Positions 1 to 11,609 of a DNA stretch of 64,000 nt are shown here, piece by piece. A model generated the notes under the pieces. It searched no databases, was not told the DNA's origin, and saw nothing but the letters and a program-made list of their open reading frames with translations. Source of the stretch: Golubevia sp. BC0850 (Eukaryota > Basidiomycota > Exobasidiomycetes > Golubeviales > Golubeviaceae); contig JAAVVG010000021.1 in NCBI GenBank assembly GCA_012976225.1, positions 186,001 through 250,000 of the forward strand. Direction: 5' to 3'. Within the stretch, counting starts at the first letter, position 1; each line of letters starts with the position of its first letter. The position numbers were made by a program, and so were the translations under genes.

Positions 1-1162
1 CTTGAGATAGATTTGGATCCCAAGATCTGAATATCTTCATGACCTCATCAGAAGCGTCACAGTAACTACTCATGTCGTTTCCTATCAAGATAATTTCCGG
101 ACAGAGAGCTCTCGCCACAAACTCAGCCATACCTGAAGAGACTCCAAACGCTCTAGCTTCGTATGAAGCGGTGACAAGCAGTCCCTTTCCGACTCCGAAG
201 GTTTTCCCTTTGAGAGATGGATTGCGCTTGAGCTCTACTGCAGCATAGAACTGGGGTCCAGGTAGCAAAATTGAAGAGAGCGAGAACAGAAAAAAGAAGA
301 AAATTCGATTGATTTTGATTTGGTTGAATTGGATTGGTTTGAAAGAGAAGAGAAAGGGAAGGGGGAAGGCAACAGTAAGACTTCCAAGCTGCGGGGAAGA
401 GGTGACTACTAGAGAGCCCACTCGACACTCACCATGTCCATATCTAGATGTAGAATATGGCGATCTAGAATTCTTGTAGATTCCAGGCGTTCGAGCTGAA
501 GCGGGTGGTGTCAGATTCAAGTTGTCCGTCAGATCAACCATCAAGCTACCGCTTCAACTTCCAAAGATCAGCCAAGACATTGCAGACTCAAGAAGAATAC
601 AAATACTACCAGTATTCCATTCCGACAAACCTCTTCTACTGCCCGTTTCTCCAGCATGACTCACCAGAGCATCGACCTCCCTCTCCTTCCTCTTCCACTC
701 AGCACACCCTCTTGGAATGGCCTCCATCGTGGCACGAAGTCGTTCCTTTGAAGAATTGATCTTGTCCGTTGTCATGATATCTTTGTCTCTTTGGTTGTTT
801 GCATACTTGCTCCTGGCAGTGGCTTTCCAGATGATTGCATTAATTTCATCTCGAGACCTCCCTCCGACTCCAACTCCAGCTTTCCCATCTGAGGGACCAC
901 CGATACCTCTGACTAGTGAAGTAGAAGGAGGTGCTTCTTGGTGATTGTTTGAGGATTGTCTCTTCTGTGGACTGACTGAGAAGTTATTGCTTCTTGATGG
1001 AGCTCTGGATAGCATTTCTTCTGCTCTGCTCTTCTCTCCTCCTTCGGCTCTGTCTCTTGACTCTACCATTGCAGAGTTGAGTATGGTAGGAATTCCAGTG
1101 GAATTGGAAAAGGCTGCAGGGTGAGAGTGTGGTGGAGTTGTGGAGTCACTTATTACAGCCAC
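1..1162 (-). CDS. DNA polymerase kappa (DinB family), 5' part only
   Basis: Y-family translesion polymerase; this family copies past bulky lesions in nuclear DNA. Three exons are visible: about 665-1162, 433-495 and 1-250, all in phase with GTGAGT donors. The first exon has a Ser-rich leader and then the Pol kappa N-clasp (DEINAIIWKATARSKYANNQ, then a basic helix). The second ends in HLDMDM and the third opens FYAAVELKRNP, which rebuilds catalytic motif I with its metal-binding Asp. TASYEARAFGVSSGMAEFVA and ALCPEIILIGND follow, the normal finger/palm order of DinB proteins. The gene runs off the left edge, so the second catalytic motif, the little finger and any zinc fingers lie outside. The start is the ATG at 1162. 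Its promoter is shared with the rightward CAP gene. The N-clasp favours Pol kappa over Pol eta, iota or REV1. Confidence 0.9.
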
Positions 1163-1631
1163 TCAGCCACCACCAAGTTTCAAATAAGACGCGTCTCTAG
1201 AAGCTCGATTTTTGAGGGATGTCGATAATGAATTGATTGCACAGAAATGCTGAAGAGCATCAGCGAAAAGAAATATGTGGATGGAGGGAAAATAGTTCGT
1301 GAGTAAGGGGGGAGAGCATGTAGGATTAGATCATAAGAGATAAACAAGAGAGTAGGGGTGAAGCCCTCTCCTCAGTCACAGCCACGCTCATCACGCCCTC
1401 AAATCGAGAAAATCGAAATCAGGTTCCAATTGAATCTGAAGGTGATGACGTCCGTTCATCAAGTCGGCCAAGATGCTCTGTGGATGTGGACTGAAGCCAG
1501 GCTGGAATCATCTTCCGTCACTTCTTTCAAGCATGCGAGAATTTCCATAGAAATACCCTTGCTTCTTCTTGTCTGTTGGACTTTACTATCCTATCATCCT
1601 CTTCTCCTCCTTCAACAAATTTCCGCCAACC
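1163..1631. other. Divergent intergenic region, Pol kappa / CAP protein
   Basis: About 470 bases lie between two divergently read genes. The part nearest the CAP start is rich in CT runs (about 1560-1630), common in fungal core promoters without a TATA box. No further gene or RNA was recognised. Confidence 0.5.
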
Positions 1632-2290
1632 ATGCTGCTCCCAAACATCATCTTACTAGTAGCCTCGATGGGTGCCTCGTCTCTAGCGACACCAGTAGCT
1701 TTGGAGACGAGACAAGAAGATCAAGCAACCATGCTGAGTGCTACTAACTCTTATCGAACTTTGCATAGCGCTGATCCTTTGACTTGGAACAACACACTGT
1801 GAGTTGAAGAAATCGTGAATGTGAGAGTCGCCTTCTTACGATCTCGTCCTTCCAATCCCATCACAGAGCCACCTATGCTGCCGAAGTCGCTGCAAGCTGT
1901 GATTTCGCCCATAGTAATGGAGAGTACGGAGAGAATTTGGCTGCTGGTGAGCAACGAAGCATTGGAGAGGGCTCAGCGGTTCATCGACTGACCTTTCCGT
2001 CTCCCATTCTCGTCCCAGGCTCTGGTGACTTCACTGACCAGACTGCTGTAGATCTCTGGTATGCTGAAGAAGCTTCCTATGACTACAGCAATCCAGGTTT
2101 CTCCAGCAACACAGGACACTTCACTCAACTTGTCTGGCAAGCAACTACTCAAGTAGGATGTGCTAGACAATTCTGCAACAGTTTAAGTAGTACCTCTTTG
2201 ACCAACAGTTTCTTCATCGTTTGCGAGTATTTCCCCCCTGGAAACGTCAACAGTGCTGCTTCATTCCAAGCGAACGTCTCGGAGAACTAA
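1632..2290 (+). CDS. Secreted CAP/PR-1-like protein (SCP/TAPS family)
   Basis: Small secreted protein of the CAP superfamily; yeast Pry proteins of this family bind sterols and fatty acids outside the cell. Three exons (about 1632-1798, 1867-1946, 2019-2290) give 172 residues. It starts with a hydrophobic signal peptide (MLLPNIILLVASMGASSLA) and a likely Lys/Arg processing site follows. The CAP fold shows in AHSNGEYGENLA, the signature GHFTQLVWQATTQVGC with its conserved His, and the C-terminal FIVCEYFPPGNV. The Cys content fits disulfides. There is no GPI tail or Ser/Thr stalk, unlike many fungal PRY proteins, so a small soluble form is expected. The ATG at 1632 is chosen because it begins the signal peptide directly. 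Confidence 0.88.
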
Positions 2291-2603
2291 ACCTGGGAGC
2301 CTTATCAGCCTGTGCAATGTAGTAAATGTTGGTTTCGATAATAGATTGAACAGTGTTCCTTTTGAAACTCTCTTGAACAGAGTGAAAGAAAGGCTCTAGA
2401 AAGATAGGCTCTTTGGCAAAAACCTTCTTTGATCGACGAATCCTCGAGAAACTGTCCTTCCTAGAAGATTGCCATTACGAAAGCCCGATGCGAAAGGAAA
2501 TTTAAGTACATGAAAATAGACTAAAAGGATAAACTAGCAAAACCAAACTAAAGACAATGAAAAAATAATCAAACGAATTCTAGGTGGACCCCCTGTCCCG
2601 CTT
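2291..2603. other. Convergent 3' spacer
   Basis: A 313-base gap between the stop codons of two genes that run toward each other. It is AT-rich toward its right half. No gene or repeat was seen. Confidence 0.5.
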
Positions 2604-5257
2604 TCAATCTCTAGCCTGGGCGGGAATCCCTCCAGGCCCCACCAAATTCGTCAGAGCAGAATCTTGATCTTTCTGGTCTACCTTATCTTCCTCTTCCCGA
2701 TGTTGTTTAACAGACTCAGCGAAATTCTCAGCTGGGCTCCCCTCCATCAATTCTGTCCACCTCTGCTCGAATTCCTCCTTCTCCAACTTATCCAATCTTT
2801 CTTCCTCTTCGAAAGCAGCTTTCAATCTCTTCTCCACTTCGTCTCTCTTCTTAGTTCTCTCTCCTCCTCTCCAGATCAAAACTCCAGAACCGATTCCACA
2901 AGAGAAAGAGAGAACGATTCCTAAAGCTGTCATCCAAGCTGGTCTGTCCATATACTTGTCATTTGCGAAACCTGCATATCCCCACATAGCAGCACATAAG
3001 AGACATTGGAAGAGAGAATTTCCGTCATTCAACAAAGTTACTCCAAGCGCCCAAGAAATAGGGAAGGCTCTGTGAGTCGCTGTCTCATGAGGCCTGTAGA
3101 AGGAATTGCTTTCGGCAAAGAGCTTCTGTAAACGATGGAGATCGTCGGATTCCTTTGTGGTGAGAACTTGCTCTTCATCGTAGTCGGGAGGAAGACGTAG
3201 ACGATCATCTTGACCAGCTCGAACTGTGGGATGCGGAAGAGAGGAAGGAAAGAAATGAGCTCAGATCTTGTGTCTCCACTTCCACCCTCTATCATCACTT
3301 ATGTTCCACTTACCAATAGACGAAGGAGCCGCAGATCCAGAACCGATAGAAGATCCATCATCATCATCATCCACAGGAATTGGTTTCACTTCTTTCTCTT
3401 TCTTCAGTTCATGTTCCGGAGTTTCCACCTCATCAGTAGACTCCAGATTAGACTTTGAAGTAGAGTCCTTCTTCAAAGCTTCTTGCATCTCGAATTGTTC
3501 TCTCAATTTCTCATCGGCAGGAGTGATGATTCCTTTCTCAAACTCTTCTCTTCTGACGGCAACTCCAGTAGTAACTCCAGTGACACCTTCTTCGGGAAGA
3601 TCATTACAATCTCTCAGTTTAGGTAAACCTCTTTCACGACGTAATCTCCAAGTTTTGTGTTGGTAATGACAGATCCGACAGATCCAATAAGTATCTCTCA
3701 ATCTCCAAGGAATGAGACCAACTCCAGTGATAGTGAAGAGAGCATTGATACCTTGACTGAAGACTTCGACCCAGAAGTCCTAGAAAAGCAGATAGAGGAG
3801 GGGAGGCAGTTGGTCAGAAAGGAATGGCCACATCCTTTCTGCTGGTTCTCCGTCCCACTCACCTTGTTCTTCCCACCATCGACCCAACCAGCTAAGAACA
3901 AAACCAAACCGGCACCAAAGAAGACGACCAAGAACCCATAAATTCCAACAATGACACCCAAAGGAGTCTTCAAGAAAGCCCAGACTCCCTTCAATCCTCT
4001 CTTAGCCATATCTCTCTTCCTCATAACATCCTTGACATGTTCATCCAAATTCTGGGGTTTCTTAGCAGTCAACTCGGCCCTTTCCGTCTTACTCTTAGTA
4101 AGTGCTGGAGGTGCATGAAGTCTTTGAGTCTCTTGATCTAATTCACTTGGTGTCACAGGAGTACTTTCAGCGATAGTGGTCAAAGTTTCAGAACTGATTC
4201 TACCTTCTTCCTCTTCGCCTAAATCCGGAATCGCAACAATTGGAGCTCTATTATAAAGACGTGGAATTGGAGGAAAGATGATTGCGTTGGCAATATTAGA
4301 TAAATGAGTAATTGCACTAATCGAGGGATCTACAACATCTAAAGTAGAAACGACTTCACTGTTTTCGAATTCTTGATCATCATCTCCTCTTTGTCTCTCT
4401 AAATCATCATCTCCAACTTGTTCTCCATCTTTATAACCATCAGAAGGAATCAACTCGGAGAATCTAGAAGCTCTAGTAGCTCTACGTTCTTCATCTCTGC
4501 GTTCAATAGCACTTTGTTGTTGTTCTGCCAATTTGGACATGACTGAAGGTCTATTCTTGTTCTTCCTCCATTTCGGCATCTTAGAATGTTTCTTCCTTTT
4601 CTTGTCTCCTTTGGTTAAACCTTCTAAATCGAATCCTACATTCTTCTCTACTCCAGGAGTGGAGTGTTTGATCTCATCTTCCTCATCACTTGAATCCACG
4701 TTCCTATCTCCTTTCTTTGAGTGAAGCAGATCAGAGATTTTGGATTTCTTTCCCTTTCCTGAGACTACTCCACCGATTTCTCTTTCCATCATAAGCCTAG
4801 CCTTCTCAGCTTTCTGTTGCTTCAAAGCAGCTTCATTCCTAGCTCTAAGCTTGTCCTCCGCACTCGAACCTCCCACCTCTGATAGCTCCTCTCCAGCTGC
4901 AGCCCGAGTTCCAGTCGAGGAGTGAAGGACCTCCTCGTTATCGTGCTGTTTACTCTTGATTTCCAATTTGTTGGCTAGCTCCATAGCTCTAACTTGAGAG
5001 ATGAGGCTATTTGGAGCTTGTTCCCCTCTGGTATTGGATCTTGACCTTTGAGTGACTGAATTGGATCTATCCTTGACACCAACGCTTCCTCTCCTAATTC
5101 TAACTGAAGCATTCCTTTGATCCCTTGGAGAAGTTCTTGTACGAGATTGAAGTGAAGAAGTTCTAGAAATTTGAGATGGAGTAGTCGGTTTGGCTTTGAG
5201 TTGAGGGGATGGGGTTGCAGATGCAGATCCAACTGACTGATGGCTGCTGGACGCCAT
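2604..5257 (-). CDS. DUF2985-type multi-pass membrane protein
   Basis: Fungal membrane protein of unknown function, 826 residues from three exons (about 3863-5257, 3314-3779, 2604-3223; phases agree). The first 420 residues are low-complexity Ser/Arg/Lys/acidic sequence, probably cytosolic. The conserved core starts at about residue 430 with GLKGVWAFLKTPLGVIVGIY and a strong membrane segment. Next come ALFTITGVGLIPWRLRDTY and a cytosolic RRERGLPKL stretch, then YRPHETATHRAFPISWALG and two more hydrophobic segments (NSLFQCLLCAAMWGY and LSFSCGIGSGVLIW). This order is what I know of DUF2985 proteins, whose role is not established. The C-terminus is a charged, probably helical tail. The ATG at 5257 is preferred to one two codons upstream; the difference is trivial. 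Confidence 0.75.
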
Positions 5258-5753
5258 GGTCAACCAGTGAATAGATCAACTTAACTTGAAGGGAGAGAAC
5301 TCGAAGGATTAAGATAAATCGATAGAAGATAGGAGTGGTTAGGATCGAGAGGGGTACAACTTCAAATCAACCAACCAAGTCAAACTAAGCGGAGCAAAAT
5401 CCCCGTGCGTCCAGAATTAGAATTTGGCTGTTCAAAGCAAGTTTTCGCTCCTTCCGACCTACAACCTCATCGCCTCATCTTTTCTTTCTCAGAATTAGTT
5501 TTCTGAAAAGGTGAGCCAGGTAAGCACATGTAAGCGCTTGGGAAATGAGCCTCCAGACCTCCAGGCCTCCAGCTGACCCACTCTTTCTCTCTGATCCCGT
5601 CCAGTATCCAGGCGACAGATAGCTCTTCTACTTTCGTCTTTCTCCTCTCCAGCGAAGCTGCCCTGTGAGTTTGAGATGTTAGAGTAAACTCAAGTCTGAC
5701 TCTCGCGAAAATACTGATGAGATCACCTTTCCGCTTGGTTGCACAGCAACGTC
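5258..5753. promoter_or_regulatory. Divergent promoter region with a likely 5'-UTR intron
   Basis: About 500 bases separate the DUF2985 start (leftward) and the F-box/MYG1 start (rightward). Just before the rightward ATG a GTGAGT donor near 5668 and a GCACAG acceptor near 5746 suggest an intron in the 5' leader, ending eight bases before the start codon. I searched this stretch for the missing N-terminal MYG1 exon (an H-x-G-x-F-H-x-D-E motif) and did not find one. Confidence 0.4.
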
Positions 5754-7288
5754 ATGACGCAGACCCGTGGACAAATCAAAGCAGCTACTGAAGCTCAGCA
5801 ACTTGTAGACCAGGCAAAGGCTGAAAAGAGTAAAATTCAATGCAATTTGATCAATTTACCATCAGAGGTTTGGATTCATGGAGTTCTCTCTCAGCTAGAA
5901 TACGAAGACTTGAAGAAAATCGAAGTCATCTGTTCAAATCTGAAAGATTATCTTCAACTAAACAATTTCTTAGATGTAAGATCTAAGACGAACCCACTCA
6001 CAGCGACTCATCCCTTTCAAAGCTCTCACAAGGACGCGTGATTTGTCCATCATCAAGTCAGCGCAGATCGTAGTGGATGTGGGAACCGAGTACGACTTTC
6101 AGCGTCTGAGATTCGATCATCATCAAAGGGAGTTTTCCGAGACTTTGGATCCGCACAGAATAGTACCTCTCAGCAGCGGTGGTTTGATTTGGAAGTGAGT
6201 CACATCATCATGTATCAGTTCCGCGACTCTTACTGATCTATTGAGTTGCAAATACAATTCCTTCTTAGGCACTTCGGAAATGAGATCTTGGCTCTCCATC
6301 TCAACCTGGAAGAGAATTCAGAGTCGGTGGCCCTCTTGAAATCTGAGCTCTACGTCGACTTCAACAAAGCGATAGATGGAGTGGACGACGGAAACTCACA
6401 ATATCAGACTGTAGGAAGGACCAATTATCAGAATAGAAGTCACATCACTACCAGAATGTCAGACTTAAATCCGCAATGGAACGAGGATCTCACTGAAGAA
6501 CAGCGCATGGAGAGATTTGAAAAGGCAAGTACAATGGTAGGAAGTGAGTGCTCAAGTCAGGCCAAAAACTTGTTGACAGGGATACAAAGTTCTTCTCAAC
6601 TCACTTTGTTCCTCTTGTCGCCAGAGACGGGTTCTTCCAGAGAGTCGATCATTATTTCAAACATTGGATTCCAGGCAGAGAAGAAATAGCAAAAGCTTTT
6701 CAAAGAAGAAAATCAGTTCTCGGAGGTGATGGATCGGGCAAGATCCTAGTGATGGAGAAATTTGTCGGATGGAAGGTAAGTCCAAAGTGGAATGCAAGAG
6801 GTGAACAAGCGTGTCGACGCTTTCAATCTCACAGAACTTTTCTTCACGACAGGAGCACATTGCTCCAATTAATTCTTCAGTCCCTTTCTACGAGAGAGCT
6901 ATTTCATCGTTCACCCTAATCAGCTAGGCGACGAATGGAAAGTTCAACACATCTCCAACAACGCTGGTCGAAGACATGACCGTGGTTTCCCCGAGAATTG
7001 GAGAGGCTTAAGAGATAGAGCTCTTGAAATTCAAGTCGGAGCTCCCGATCTGATCTTTGTTCACAACAGTGGCCATGTAGGAAGTGAGTCAAGTCGGACA
7101 CTCAAATGAGTTCTTTGGGTTTGTTCTGACTTGTGCTCCTATTTTCCGCATCAGGCGCAAAGACAAGGGAAGGAGCTCTTGCTATGGCTCACAAAGCTCT
7201 CGAGATTGGGGTCAGAGGAACGAAGAGAAAATATGATGGCACCGAAGAGAATCCTAGAGAGATGCGCGTCTGGGGATCAGCCGCTTAA
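5754..7288 (+). CDS. F-box / MYG1-family chimera, possibly broken
   Basis: The body is clearly MYG1 (UPF0160, DHH-type 3'-5' RNA exonuclease of nucleus and mitochondria). It shows TRTRDLS, IVVDVGTEYD, the metal-binding RFDHHQREFSET, LNPQWN, DHYFKHWIPGREEIA, WKEH, ENWRGLRDRAL and KTREGALAMAHKAL. The first exon (5754-5975) instead encodes an F-box (LINLPSEVWIHGVLSQLEYE through VICSNLKDY). It stands where MYG1 proteins carry the His/Asp motif I (HxGxFHxDE), which is absent. Joining the two needs an implausibly short 28-nt intron (5976-6003). Near 6890 the frame slips by one base inside a GAGAGA run, between WKEHIAPINSSVPFYE and SYFIVHPNQLGDEW. The gene may therefore be a decaying copy, or carry a sequencing error. 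Later introns (about 6195-6268, 7084-7154) are normal. Confidence 0.7.
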
Positions 7289-7390
7289 CAGGAGTTAAAG
7301 AGAATACTATGTGAAGCATGAAAGTAGTTCGTAATGTTGTTGATTGATAAAATGTACATGAGATTTGTATGATGTAAGCGTCTCAGTTTC

Positions 7391-7454
7391 CTCTCTCTCT
7401 CCCTCTCTCTCTCTCTCTCCCTCTCTCCCTCTCTCCCTCTCTCTCCCTCTCTCG
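7391..7454. repeat. CT-rich microsatellite
   Basis: An almost pure pyrimidine run of CTCTCT and CCCTCT units, about 64 bases, in the short gap between two convergent genes. It lies in the expected 3'-UTR of one or both. No coding role. Confidence 0.9.
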
Positions 7455-7467
7455 AGTCCTTCTCTTC

Positions 7468-10400
7468 TCACTTAAACCCCAATTTCTTCCCCAAATCAAC
7501 CTTGATTCTACCTTTATAATCCATCCCAGCATCTTCAGGAATCAACAATTCCTTCCATCTTTCTTTCAATTCCAACAATTGTTTAATCGTCCCATCTCCA
7601 ACTTTCTCCTCTCCATTTTCCACGACTTGATTTTCCCTTCCAAATTCAGATCCAACGAAGCAGATTCTATAGACTGTACCATCGGCACAACCAACCACAC
7701 AAGATTCATGATCCAATTCTAAAGACATTGGATTCTTTGTCGAAGTTTGAAGAGATTCAGATAATGATTTCCAAGCTCCTGAGATCGGTGAGATGGTACT
7801 TCCATTGAGATTCTTCGAGTTACTAGAGTCTTGATGACCATTTTGTTGAGTAGATGAGGAATCTCTAGTATGATTTGAGGGTTTATTATCACCATTCGTT
7901 GAATCACTCCCTTCAACCTTTGTAAGTTCTTTCGGTTTCTCTTTCCTCTCTTCGAAAGTGCTCGAGTAGAGCAGCTTATCGGCTCCAACCCTAGAGCTAA
8001 ACCTAGTTGCAGAGATGACTCTTCTTTTCGGAGGATAAACGCAACCAACAGCCATATCTGGAGTTGATTGGATAGCGACAACTTTAGGAGGGGTTTTGAG
8101 ATTCGGAGCTAATCTAGTTTTCCTTTCTTTGGGAGGTTGAAATTCATTAGTGGATGGGTTTGGAGAAGTTAGAGATCCAGGGAATGAGAAGAAATTGGTC
8201 GAAGGAGAGGCTGGGATGAAGTTATCTAGAGATTTATTTCCTCCTGGCATTGGCCACGGCGGTGGACTAATGACAGAAGCGCTTCTTGAAGTTGTTGAGG
8301 TAGTTCTAGGTCGAGGTCTAGAAGAAGTTTGTAAAGTTGGTGATCGGATTAGAGTTGGTGATCTAACCGGTGTAGTTGTTGCTCTCGAATTACTTGCATT
8401 GCTAGTAGTCGAATCTTTTCTTGAACGATGAGTTGAAGAAGCATTTGAAGAAGTTGAAGAGCTGAAAGAATTATCACCAGAAATAGAAGCAGAACTTGAA
8501 TGTCTAGGACCCATTCCACTACTAGCGTTACTTTGAGTAGATAACTTTCTGATCCTTTGTTTCACTGGAGTTGAAGATGGAATGACAACAGAGTCGACTC
8601 TTGAAGAATTGGATCTAGACAACAAAGGACTGGCAATTCTATGTTCTTGCTCTTCATTCACTTCTACCAAACTTTCTCTCCATTCCAAATGAACTACTGT
8701 ATCCTTGCTGGCGACTGTCATTGTATTGCCGTGAGCAGCAAACCATTGCATCATGACCCCACCAGCACCACTTAATTCTTGAATCAAAGTTCGATCTCCA
8801 GTCAATTTTGGAATGTTGAATTCTCCAATAATTTTCTTCTCCGAGATAGAGAAAGTCCTAACGATTCCATCCACTGTTACTGCTACGATCTTGTCTCCAT
8901 CTATGATTGAAACTCCAAGCGAGACGTTGGATTGTTGACCGAATCGAGTGATCTTGGTTCCAGTTCTCCAGTCCCAGACTGTGAAGGGAAAAAGAAAGAG
9001 AAAGAGATAGAAAAGAAAAAAAAACAGATTAAGAATCAAGTGGTCTATCTCCGCCTGGCTTTACCTTCTCAAAGACTCACCAACAATAGCTTTATCTTGT
9101 CCCACACTGACTAAATACTTTTCATTGATAGCCACGTTTCTGATCCCTTTGTTATGTCCAGACAAGGTAGAGATGAGTTCCCAAGTCTTCATGTCCCAAA
9201 CTAAACAACGACCAGAGTCATATAAACCAGCAACCAAAATCGCTTCTTCGTCTAAAAGATCCAAACATGACACTGCTTTTGCACCATCTTTTGAAGAGAG
9301 AACTTTCTTGCATTGACCTGTTCGGAGCTGATGAGCAGAGGCAAAAGATCGAGAAGAGAGTGAACGTCAGAGACACTAAGAGAAACCAAACCCTTGATTC
9401 GATCTTGAGAATTACTCACATCCCAAACTCTAATACTCTCATCATAACTTCCAGTCACCAAAGTATCTCTACCTTTCAACTTCAAACTAGTAACAAAACT
9501 ACTATGACCTTTAAAAAACTGAACATTTTGAGCCAAACCTTCAATCCAATTCCTTTCTCTGAAGAAAAGATCCTTTACTACTTTTTCCCAATCTTCTGGA
9601 TTTTCAGGACTACTCAAAGGAACTGGATCAGATTCAGTTAGAGCTAAAGCATGAGATTTCCATAAATCTGGATTTTTAGATAATGAAGACCATTTGTTAG
9701 AAATCAATCTGGTTTGAAGAAGTTCTGGAATTCGAAGCTTTTCAAAAACTTTCAAACAAATTTCATCTGGTAAAAGTGAAACTACATCTTTTGTGGATTT
9801 TAAGTGTTTTTCTAAAATGTCTTTCATCGAGAGAATATCTCCAGGTAAACAAGCATCTAGAATGATGCTTAGATATTTCAATCGATTGGTCGTCGAAAGT
9901 TTTTGAAATGAGGTTGTAATTAAATCTTGATTGAAAGGAAGATTTGAAATCAAGTTTCCTGGTAATTGAGAATTTGAAGGAGAAGATTCAAATTCCTTCA
10001 AAGTCATTGAACTTTTTCCATTGAATTCTTTATTGATAGCTCTTTCTTCATTAGTTTTACCTTCTCCTACTACTGCTCCTCCTTCTTCTTCATCCTCATC
10101 TTCTTCATCAAACCAGATACAATTTCCCCAACCAATTTTCTTAGCTGAATTGATGTTTAGTTTAGAATCATCTACGAAATAGCATAAACTTTCATCTTGA
10201 ACTCGAATTCTTTTCATAGCTAAATGATAGAAATCAGTTTCAGGTTTACAAGCGAAATCCGATCTTTCATAATTGCAATAAATCAAAGATTCTAATAAAT
10301 CTGATAAATTCAAAAGAGAAAGAACTCTTAGAGCATGGATTTTGTAGGCATTTGTTAATCTGTTACAAGAATGACGAAAAAACGTCAGTCTCAGAGTATC

Positions 10401-11499
10401 AGAGCCCCCTCTTTCCTCTGTAAGGACTTTGTGTGAACTCACCCAACAACTCTAACTTTACTCCTATCGATGCCTTCTAACCATTTCCTAACTTCTACAT
10501 CCGGTTTCAAAATCTCATCCAATTCCAGCGAAGAATCACATCTTGAATCATATTCCAAAGCGTCGATCTCATGATGTTTCACTAATCCTCTAATGGCTAA
10601 ACCGTACTCTTTATAATACTTTTGATGTAACACTTTGGCTTCTTCCGGAGGTAAGTTTAGAGATTGAAAGTAAGAGGTGATCTTTTGAGCCATGAGAGAA
10701 GCTATTCGAGTTGATTTTGGGTAGAGGGTGTTGTCTGGAACGGGAAGGAGAATGCAACGAGTGTGAGTTAGAAGTCACAGCTTTTCCCCAAGAAACCGAA
10801 TTTCTTCAAAAGCAAGAACTGGATGATACAGATCTTATCTCTTGTATTGTTCACGCTGCCTCTCTGTTTAAGTCTGTGGTCCCAATCTCCAATCTAATCT
10901 TCTGCAGTAACTCAACTCAACTCACCAATGTCCAACCAAAGAACTTTCCTGTTATCAAGACCATCTCCATCTTTCAAAGCCTCTTCTTTCCAAATGTCGT
11001 CATTCAACTGGATGAATCCCACTCTATCTAAATCCAGATCATCATCTTCTACTTGCAAGTCTTTCGAGTCATGAGCTCCATTCTTCTTCACATCAACAGT
11101 TGAAGTATTGGAATCCTGTTTCGTATGGTTTGACTGCCTGTTGACCCATTCAGAAGTTGAATCATGGCCAGTAGATGAAGAATTGTTGTTGATTCTTGAT
11201 AAAGGAGAAGAAATTGAAGGTGGATGATTGGAAATCGAACCTCGTGGTCGAGGGCTTGAAGAACTTGAAGACGCAATCAAACCACTTGTAGATTTGCGAG
11301 GGAGAGGGATAGGCTTACTTGGAGTGGATGTGGAAGTGGAGGTGGAAGTTGAAGGTTTAGAGATTGCAGCTCGCGAGGTGGAAGCTGCTATCGAATTCCT
11401 TGAAGATGGTCTGCCTTGACTGGCCTGACTTGAAGGGTTGGGCTTAGGCTTAGATGTACTAGAGCTACTCATTCCATTCACAGAATGATTAGAAGCCAT
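7468..11499 (-). CDS. HAD nucleotidase / F-box / WD40 fusion protein
   Basis: One continuous model of five exons (about 10926-11499, 10443-10734, 9420-10359, 9081-9327, 7468-8978; all phases agree) gives 1187 residues. After a Ser-rich leader, an SDT1-like pyrimidine 5'-nucleotidase HAD domain starts at about 188 with the catalytic LDIDNTLYP. It continues through CDSSLELDEILKPD, VVGLTNAYK (motif II), ACKPETDFY (motif III Lys) and CYFVDDS (motif IV), so all HAD motifs are present. An acidic linker leads without a stop into SIILDACLPGDILSMKDILE and an F-box at about 480-525 (LLPDEICLKVFEKLRIPELL). WD40 repeats follow (FKGHSSFVTSLKLKG, GSYDESIRVWD, STLSGHNKGIRNVAI), then a long Ser-rich insert. 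F-box/WD40 proteins usually choose substrates for SCF ubiquitin ligases. Fusion to a nucleotidase is unusual in my knowledge. Confidence 0.85.
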
Positions 11500-11609
11500 C
11501 CAAAGTAATATAGGTGCGAGTACGGTTGGTTCATCAGACCTTCATCCCTTTACAACATCTCGCCACTTCACTCTGCCTTTCTCTCCCATCGCACAACTCC
11601 TCTCCCAAG
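11500..11609. promoter_or_regulatory. Compact bidirectional promoter
   Basis: Only about 110 bases separate the start codons of the leftward HAD/F-box/WD40 gene and the rightward COX18-like gene, so both core promoters must lie here or overlap the opposite leader. The right half is CT-rich; no TATA box is visible. Confidence 0.5.
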
